Shown here one piece after another: positions 6,650-10,582 of a stretch of 10,582 nt of DNA. Numbering within the stretch: position 1 is the stretch's first letter; each line of letters begins with the position of its first letter. The stretch comes from AC-69 sp035701505 (lineage in GTDB: Bacteria > Actinomycetota > UBA4738 > HRBIN12): the NCBI GenBank assembly GCA_035701505.1, contig DASSSA010000009.1, forward strand, positions 1 through 10,582, read 5' to 3'. A program made the translations under genes and the position numbers. The notes below the pieces were generated by a model. It made no database searches and was not told the DNA's origin. It was given only the letters and a program-made list of their open reading frames with translations.

Positions 6650-6839
6650 CGTTGCGGTTGACGCCGCAGGATCGGCGACGGACCGAGCGCCGAAGCACTT
6701 TCACCTGGTGACGGAGCACGGCGTTCTCAAGCTCGAGCTGCGAGACGCTCCCGCGTCGGGTCAGTACTCCCACAAGGCGAACGAGGACGTAGTAGACGAA
6801 GGATCGCAAGGGGCGAGGGATGCCACGTACCAGCGTCAA
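6650..6839 (-). pseudogene. transposase N-terminal stub (integrase-core type)
   Basis: From TTG 6839 the minus strand reads LRSFVYYVLVRLVGVLTRRG, then ELENAVLRHQVKVLRRSVRR. This matches the N-terminal start of IS481/IS3-like integrase-core transposases, where a membrane-like first helix is followed by an ELExxVLRHQ(V/L)xVLRR block. Homology fades after CGVNRN, exactly where the right end of the 322-bp element begins, so the rest of the gene was removed or displaced. No catalytic residues remain and it cannot be functional. The plus-strand stub at 7451 is the same kind of N-terminus pointing away from this one, with the LuxR-type gene between them. Confidence 0.65.
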
Positions 6840-6887
6840 TCAGAGGGAACCAAGAATGGACCCCCACAGGACCTGTTCAAGGAGTAC

Positions 6888-7169
6888 TTACGCCGCGTGA
6901 TCGGGTTTTCGCACCCGACGCCTCCCGATCCCGAGACGCTGCGCCGCTAATGCGAGCTGCACGCGGTTGTGCACTTTCAGCTTGATCCGCACGTGGTCGA
7001 GATGGGTCCTAACGGTGGCCGGGGCTATGCCTAACCGGTTTCCCAGTTCTCGGTTGGTGAGACCCTCCGTCGCGAGCAGCCGAAGCAGTTCCATCTCGCG
7101 CGGAGTGAGGTCGCGGAGTACGGTCGCACCGCGCCTCTTCGCCTTCCTTCCAGCGGCGGAGGGCATCAC
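6888..7169 (-). CDS. orphan LuxR/GerE-type helix-turn-helix regulator
   Basis: The 93-residue protein is essentially one LuxR-type DNA-binding domain. LTPREMELLRLLATEGLTNR (21-40) and ELGNRLGIAPATVRTHLDHV (41-60) give the four-helix fold with the recognition helix around 50-62, followed by RIKLKVHNRVQLALAAQRLG. A basic N-terminal tail (GRKAKRR) precedes it, and no receiver or ligand domain is visible upstream in frame. Stand-alone proteins of this size exist (GerE type), but it could also be the detached C-terminus of a response regulator. GTG 7169 is followed at once by ATG 7166; either may be the start, and no good ribosome site decides. It lies between two transposase stubs, so its target and importance are unknown. 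Confidence 0.8.
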   Translation of the reverse strand: MMPSAAGRKAKRRGATVLRDLTPREMELLRLLATEGLTNRELGNRLGIAPATVRTHLDHVRIKLKVHNRVQLALAAQRLGIGRRRVRKPDHAA

Positions 7170-7242
7170 CCGCGCCCCCGCCAGCGCCCAAACATACCAA
7201 CCCCCGGAAAGACGAGGCCTCCCACGGGAAAGAACGTCATAT

Positions 7243-7319
7243 GACAGTCCTCGCCTCTTTAATTCATTGTACGGCTCAGATGCAGAAACGCCGGTCGGAC
7301 GAGGCTTTCGAGGACTGTC
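7243..7319. repeat. 11-bp perfect inverted repeat with 55-bp spacer
   Basis: GACAGTCCTCG (7243-7253) and CGAGGACTGTC (7309-7319) are exact inverted copies. They lie in the 281-bp gap between the LuxR-type gene and the plus-strand transposase stub. The gap otherwise holds no gene I can support. The pair may be ends of a tiny element or a long stem; similarity does not extend beyond 11 bases. Confidence 0.45.
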
Positions 7320-7450
7320 CCTTCCGCACCGAAAGCAGCAGCCTCACCTGGACCTATTGCCGCGAATCGGTGGCACGATCCACCGGGTCCGGCCCCGATC
7401 GCAGGCCTAAGCCCATCACTTAGCGGTCCGATCTGCGACACTGCCGCCCG

Positions 7451-7657
7451 GTGATTCGTTCCCTCCTCTACTTTGTCCTGCGCAGCATCCTCGGCCTGGT
7501 CTACTCGGACCACCACTCGGCAGCTGAGGCGGAGCTCGAGAACGCGATCCTCGTCACCAGGTCGCGATCTCCGCCGGCGGGTGAATCGACCGATCTACCG
7601 GAACTGGGACAGAGCCTTCTCGCCGCCGCTAGCAGGCTACTCTGGCGGGAGTCATAG
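7451..7657 (+). pseudogene. transposase N-terminal stub with three one-base deletions
   Basis: GTG 7451 opens IRSLLYFVLRSILGLVYSDH and then AEAELENAIL, the N-terminus of an integrase-core transposase like the one at 6650-6839. After that the frame breaks. Adding one C at each of three places (CTC-GT near 7552, ATC-TC near 7569 and TTC-TC near 7620) restores a continuous product reading RHQVAILRRRVNRPIYRNWD, then RAFLAAASRLLWRES, before TAG 7655-7657. All three losses sit in TCC-type contexts, and their sum returns to the original frame. The catalytic core is absent. It is a decayed stub pointing away from the minus-strand stub on the other side of the LuxR-type gene. Confidence 0.7.
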
Positions 7658-7844
7658 GGTGCGTTCGGTTTGACAACTCCACGTGGCCCAACTGCGATGA
7701 TCTGATCTGGCCCCACCCCCGTCGATGCTCGGTTTCGGGGGACCCGGTCCGAAAACGAGGCCGTAGGAAGCCCGTAGAGCCCCGTTCGGAGGGCGGGTAG
7801 GATCTTGGGCCCGGCAGATCACCTGGGCGTTTGGGCGACCACCC
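7658..7844. other. intergenic, nothing recognised
   Basis: No gene, RNA or clear repeat is supported. A short hairpin (TTTCGG 7733-7738 with CCGAAA 7749-7754) is the only structure noted. It probably represents decayed mobile DNA, given both neighbours. Confidence 0.3.
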
Positions 7845-8133
7845 TGTGGGGTGCAAATTCGGTTCCCCGCCCTGACCTGCGTGTCCGTGATTTCCAGCGT
7901 TGTGCCAGCCTGGCGGCCGGGGATGGTGCCGTGGGACGATTGCCCGGCCCGCGCGGCCGCTTCGCAGAACCATCCCTGAGTAGGAGGCCACTCAACCCTG
8001 ACCGTCGGCCGCGCCAGGACCCTCAAAGTGGGCAGGCTCACTCCGGACAGGCTCCGTTGTGGTCGGCCCCGCCCTCTTCGAGAAGAAGAGAACTTGCTGG
8101 TCACAGGGCGTAACCCAATAAATGCACCCCACA
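7845..8133. mobile_element. short TIR-bounded element, copy 2 (289 bp, MITE-like)
   Basis: TGTGGGGTGCA opens the left end (7845-7855) and its exact reverse complement closes the right end (8123-8133). With the flanking CCC/GGG the perfect inverted repeat is 14 bp (7842-7855 and 8123-8136). Weaker similarity, with small gaps, continues inward to about 40 bp (GGTT...GCCCTG...ACC). The inside has no credible gene. It shares ends, a TGACCTGCGTGTC block, a GAACCATCC block and a central TGAGT...ACTCA with the element at 6328-6649, so the two are related. The 14-mer AAATGCACCCCACA is identical at both right ends (6636-6649 and 8120-8133). The element ends exactly where msrB homology starts, so it probably interrupted that gene. 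No target duplication was found. Confidence 0.65.
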
Positions 8134-8134
8134 G

Positions 8135-8337
8135 GGCTGGCCGAGCTTCACCGAGCCGGCGGTGGCCGCCGCCATCGAGCTGCGCCCGGATCATTCCTAC
8201 GGGATGGTCCGCACCGAGGTGTCTGCAGGCGGTGCGGCGGCCACCTGGGGTACGTGTTCGATGATGGCCCCGAGCCCACGAGACTCCGCTACTGCATCAA
8301 CGGGGTGTGCCTGGTCCTGGACAGGGAGGAAGGGTGA
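8135..8337 (+). pseudogene. msrB: msrB fragment: 5'-truncated, frameshifted
   Basis: Two frames encode the C-terminal half of peptide-methionine (R)-S-oxide reductase MsrB. The first (8135-8221) gives GWPSFTEPAVAAAIELRPDH, then SYGMVRTEV; the second (about 8222-8337) gives CRRCGGHLGYVFDDGPEPTR, then LRYCINGVCLVLDREEG. Restoring a single G near 8221 joins them. The zinc-site CxxC (CRRC), the GHLGHVF-like block and the catalytic-site RYCIN cysteine are retained, but everything before GWPSF is missing and is replaced by the end of the 289-bp element. MsrB repairs oxidised methionine in proteins; this copy cannot be functional. The ancestral gene was probably cut by the element or by a later deletion at its edge. 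Confidence 0.85.
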
Positions 8338-8399
8338 GCGGCGGCCGGGCGCGGCCCGAGTCCCTCGGCCCAAAGGATCGTGCCGGCGAGCTTGGATCG

Positions 8400-8574
8400 A
8401 CCGGCCTCCAGACATGGTCCCGACAGCCGTAGTAGAGCGATGAGGAGATCTGGTGTGATCGATAGGCCTCGGCCACGTTGCCGGAGCGAAGCCCGGCCAG
8501 CAGGATCTGGAGAGCTTCTGCTCGGCCGTGAACTTCCTGTAGGTGCGCCTGTCGCTCACTCCTGCCCCTACCAT
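8400..8574 (-). pseudogene. IS3-type OrfA (HTH) stub, frameshifted
   Basis: From ATG 8574 the minus strand reads SDRRTYRKFTAEQK; then, in a shifted frame, LQILLAGLRSGNVAEAYRSH followed by QISSSLYYGCRDHVW. This is the helix-turn-helix OrfA of IS3-family transposases, in which an R-x-FTAEQK start leads to a DNA-binding HTH and a LYYxWRDK end. The frame break lies at about 8513, where one missing base after the AEQK codons would explain it. Homology stops near 8400 without the expected leucine-zipper or OrfB. It is another decayed insertion-sequence stub, next to the msrB fragment. Confidence 0.65.
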
Positions 8575-8705
8575 CCCGGGCGGTCCGAAGTCTCCGAACC
8601 TAACCTGTCAACGCGGGGATGGGGAGCAGGTCGGGCACGGTCCGGGATGCTATCGGCTTGCCCGCTCACCTATCCAATCGCCGGTTTGTGCTGCAAATGA
8701 TTCGT

Positions 8706-8897
8706 CTATGACGTGCGCCTGATCACCCGGAACATCATGCCGACAATCACCGCAGCGGCGAGGGACCACAAGGCGACCCAGACGATGACATCGCCGACCA
8801 CCGGATCGACGAGAGCCCCGAGCAGCACTGCCAGATAGAAGATGGCGCCGAGGGTTGCAGCCACGAAGCCGATAGTCCTCAGCCGAGGACGTCTCAT
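8706..8897 (-). CDS. small two-helix membrane protein, 63 aa
   Basis: This is the last gene of a three-gene minus-strand operon. It starts at ATG 8897, six bases after the cytochrome b stop (8904-8906), with a GAGGGG tract upstream inside the end of that gene. The basic N-terminus (MRRPRLR) leads into a first hydrophobic helix (about 9-29, FVAATLGAIFYLAVLLGALV) and a second (about 36-56, DVIVWVALWSLAAAVIVGMM), ending in a basic RVIRRTS tail. The charge pattern suggests both ends face the cytosol. No cofactor ligands are visible. Given its position it may be an accessory or anchoring subunit for the cytochrome, but no family is recognised. Confidence 0.65.
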   Translation of the reverse strand: MRRPRLRTIGFVAATLGAIFYLAVLLGALVDPVVGDVIVWVALWSLAAAVIVGMMFRVIRRTS

Positions 8898-8903
8898 CCA
8901 GGG

Positions 8904-9578
8904 TTACCCCTCGGGTTGTGGAGGCTCGTTGCGGGCTTCTTGCGCCTCCGCCCAGGCGGGCCACAGCTTCGCGGCAAGACCCGTCGGCACCCTGCCGTCC
9001 CAGTGCATCGCACGCCACACCCCCCGATACGCGGCGAGCACCCCCGACGCCACTAGAACGTGCCCCGCCACCGAGCCGACCAGCAACCACGTTGCCGCCC
9101 GGTGGATCCGCAAGCTCCACGCGAACGCCGTGGGGGTCACCGCCTCGGGGAAACTCATCACCATCCCGGTCGCCCCGAGCGCCGTGAAGGCGAGGAGGAT
9201 CACGCAGTTCAGGACTCGCTGACCCGGATCGAAGTGGCCCTCGTGGCGCTCCGGGTCGTGGCGGCTGGGACGGAGCACGAACCGCGGGTACTTCGCGAAC
9301 CATCTGACGTCAGACGGACGGAACCGGATCGACTCTGCCAGGAACCGCCCAGCCGCCCCCGGTCGCATCAGGGGGATCAGCAGGCCGAGGCCGATGAGAC
9401 CGTAGCCCACCCACCGGTGCCAGGCGGCCGCCACCACGTGACCGCCGATCAGATCCGCCACGGCCGGATGTCCCTCGCCGCCGACCGCCACCCCCGAGAG
9501 GAGCAGGAACGCCGTGGCCAGGTAGACACCCCCGTGCATCCTCCGCGGAGCCCTCCCGTTGCGAAGCAGTCCGCCCAT
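8904..9578 (-). CDS. b-type cytochrome, formate dehydrogenase gamma/cyt b561-like
   Basis: The 224-residue protein has four hydrophobic segments (about 16-33, 55-71, 122-141 and 158-185) and histidines placed as in b-type cytochrome subunits of formate dehydrogenase, hydrogenase or thiosulfate reductase: H15 before helix 1, H47 and H54 before helix 2, H159 at the start of helix 4 and H173 within it. Such subunits move electrons between membrane quinone and a periplasmic partner through two haems. A long cytosol- or periplasm-facing loop (about 72-120) holds a PSDVRWFAKYPRFVL block, similar to segments between helices 2 and 3 of this family. The start at ATG 9578 lies 7 bases after the lipoprotein stop; further upstream starts would overlap that gene and add low-complexity sequence. 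No catalytic subunit is encoded nearby, so its redox partner is unknown. Confidence 0.8.
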   Translation of the reverse strand: MGGLLRNGRAPRRMHGGVYLATAFLLLSGVAVGGEGHPAVADLIGGHVVAAAWHRWVGYGLIGLGLLIPLMRPGAAGRFLAESIRFRPSDVRWFAKYPRFVLRPSRHDPERHEGHFDPGQRVLNCVILLAFTALGATGMVMSFPEAVTPTAFAWSLRIHRAATWLLVGSVAGHVLVASGVLAAYRGVWRAMHWDGRVPTGLAAKLWPAWAEAQEARNEPPQPEG

Positions 9579-9585
9579 CGCCGTG

Positions 9586-10035
9586 CTAGCTGCCGTATCC
9601 GCCGCTCCCGCCGCCGTAGCCACCGCCGCCGCCGGAGCTGCCACCTGCGGTGACGTCCACCGATACCGAGGCCGTTGTGTCCGTCTCGGTGTGGTTCGGC
9701 TCAGCGAGGACCACCTCGATGGTGTGCTGGCCCATCGGAACCGGGACCTCGCCGGTGGTGCTCGTGACAACCGTGTAGTCCTTGGAGCCGTCGATGTGCA
9801 TGTGGAAGTGCATGTTGCCGGTCTCGGGCGGACCGATCTTCACACCCTGCACCGAGAGCACGAGTTTCACCGGACTACTCACCGAGGCCCCGTCGGCCGG
9901 ACTGGTGATCGCGAGGGTCGGGCCTCCGCCGCTCGATGCCTGCGTTCCGCGGCAGGCGCCCAGCATCAGCGCAGGAGCCGACAGGGCCAGGACCATCGCC
10001 GTGGCCGAGCGCCTCTCGTGGGTTCCCCTCTTCAT
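9586..10035 (-). CDS. Met/His-containing lipoprotein with Gly-rich tail
   Basis: ATG 10035 is preferred because AGGAGG lies 7 bases upstream and the protein then starts with a proper lipoprotein signal: MKRGTHERR, a hydrophobic core, and the lipobox LGAC with C28 as the lipid-modified cysteine. The 149-residue product is therefore anchored outside the membrane. Residues 39-128 look like one beta-sandwich domain: LAITSPADGASVSSPVKLVL, then GNMHFHMHIDG (73-83), and MGQHTIEVVLAEPNH (101-115). The clustered M75, H76, H78, M79, H80, M101, H104 and H115 suggest a metal site, possibly copper, which is inference; the domain resembles DUF4399-like proteins. A Gly/Ser/Tyr-rich tail ends the chain. It is first in an operon with the cytochrome b gene, so it may exchange electrons or metal with it. 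Confidence 0.75.
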   Translation of the reverse strand: MKRGTHERRSATAMVLALSAPALMLGACRGTQASSGGGPTLAITSPADGASVSSPVKLVLSVQGVKIGPPETGNMHFHMHIDGSKDYTVVTSTTGEVPVPMGQHTIEVVLAEPNHTETDTTASVSVDVTAGGSSGGGGGYGGGSGGYGS

Positions 10036-10083
10036 CCGGCAACCTCCTCTGCGTCGCGACCTGAGCCGTTCAGCTCTCACGTA

Positions 10084-10368
10084 CTACGGATGGCGGAGCC
10101 GACCGGCGCTCTGTCGCCCCAGATTCTCGCGCAGTCCGGGAGGGATGGTCGGAGTGTCGGATTCCTGGTACGGGCGCAGGGTCGCGTGCACGACCTCGGG
10201 GTCGGCTCGGTCCGAACGCCCGGTGAAGCCGACGAGGTCGGCGAACGGCACCGACACGACCTACGCTCGACGCTCGGCGCCGGAACCTCTCGGCTGAGCG
10301 AGGTCCCTGCACCCCAAGCGGAACTTCGCACGCTCGGCGTTCCGCTCATCGCAGCTGGGGCAGACCAT
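10084..10368 (-). pseudogene. zinc-ribbon class III nucleotide cyclase remnant
   Basis: From ATG 10368 the minus strand reads MVCPSCDERNAERAKFRLGC, an N-terminal zinc ribbon of the kind that precedes class III adenylate/guanylate cyclase domains. The first CxxC is kept; in the second pair one cysteine is replaced (KFRLGC). In the same frame, after a TAG at codon 36 (10261-10263), it continues VVSVPFADLVGFTGRSDRAD, then PEVVHATLRPY, the start of the cyclase domain including the first metal-binding aspartate (FADLVGFT). Family members usually have a lysine where the stop occurs (RRK-VVSVLFADLVGF), so one AAG-to-TAG change would explain it. Cyclase homology ends after LRPY, and TAG 10084-10086 follows. 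The gene is dead. It lies just upstream of the lipoprotein operon. Confidence 0.7.
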
Positions 10369-10582
10369 GCGACGAGTCTATGGCCGCGCCCCTGAGCCCG
10401 GAAGGCCCGCCCGGAGGAGTCCTGGCCAACGACGATCCCGGCCGCCTGCCGTGCGGTCATAGGGACATCCCGCAGCGGAGTCACGGCTGCAGAGCCGACC
10501 GGACCGAGGCCCCCACGTTCTCCCAGGAGAACAGACGGCCCGGCCGGACGTGCGGTGCTGGGTGTCGGCATCGGCAGCGAGC
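10369..10582. other. window edge, nothing recognised
   Basis: No gene, RNA or repeat is supported in these 214 bases. Several frames are open on both strands, as expected for such GC-rich DNA, but none shows a recognisable motif or convincing start. Confidence 0.3.

Noticed and set aside
7842..7880. Possible tRNA or T-loop-like sequence (GGGGTGCAAATTCGGTTCCCC)
   Set aside because: No acceptor stem, anticodon arm or CCA-proximal pairing could be built around it; it is explained as the left end of the 289-bp element.
9579..9770. Longer N-terminus for the cytochrome b gene
   Set aside because: It would overlap the Gly-rich end of the lipoprotein gene and add only low-complexity sequence; ATG 9578 begins where family-like sequence starts.
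10077..10571. 164-codon minus-strand frame at the right edge
   Set aside because: It overlaps the zinc-ribbon cyclase remnant in another frame and has no motif, so it is a shadow frame.
1..10582. CRISPR array, toxin-antitoxin pair, known defence system, rRNA or tRNA
   Set aside because: No regularly spaced repeats, no recognised defence or toxin proteins and no structural RNA were found in the window.

Overview
The window looks like a high-GC actinobacterial chromosome segment, possibly from a soil actinomycete lineage sampled by metagenome. This rests on GC-rich third codon positions, GTG starts, actinobacterial-type transposase remnants, a zinc-ribbon class III nucleotide cyclase relic, and secreted and lipocalin-like proteins of kinds I associate with uncultured Actinomycetota. 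The exact taxon cannot be read from the sequence.

Layout. Positions 1-540: the 3' end of a long-form dCTP deaminase gene (dcd) and a 58-codon hypothetical gene. Positions 541-1908: an IS110-family transposase (minus strand) with an apparent N-terminal frameshift, and downstream of it a 198-bp segment closed by perfect 14-bp inverted repeats. Positions 1909-2994: an intact sulfite-oxidase-type molybdopterin enzyme. Positions 3090-3860: a frameshifted clpP 3' fragment and a small lipocalin-like hypothetical gene. Positions 3861-4943: a structured leader, a secreted cysteine-containing protein gene and a strong terminator-like hairpin. Positions 5116-5278: the tail of a DDE transposase. Positions 5368-6189: an intact CPBP-family membrane protease.

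Positions 6190-8574 are an insertion-sequence graveyard. They hold two related, short, TIR-bounded elements without coding capacity (6328-6649 and 7845-8133), two divergently oriented transposase N-terminal stubs, an orphan LuxR-type HTH gene, an msrB fragment cut at its 5' side exactly where an element ends, and a frameshifted IS3-type OrfA stub.

Positions 8706-10035 (minus strand) form a tight three-gene operon: a Met/His-containing lipoprotein, a b-type cytochrome and a two-helix membrane protein. Behind it lies a dead zinc-ribbon nucleotide cyclase (10084-10368).

The working genes do not form one pathway. The sulfite oxidase, the CPBP protease and the cytochrome operon are independent units between decayed mobile DNA. 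The most interesting items are the short-element family (a non-autonomous, MITE-like candidate), the inverted-repeat segment beside the IS110 transposase (a possible guide-RNA end or another short element), and the lipoprotein-cytochrome b operon that lacks an obvious catalytic partner.
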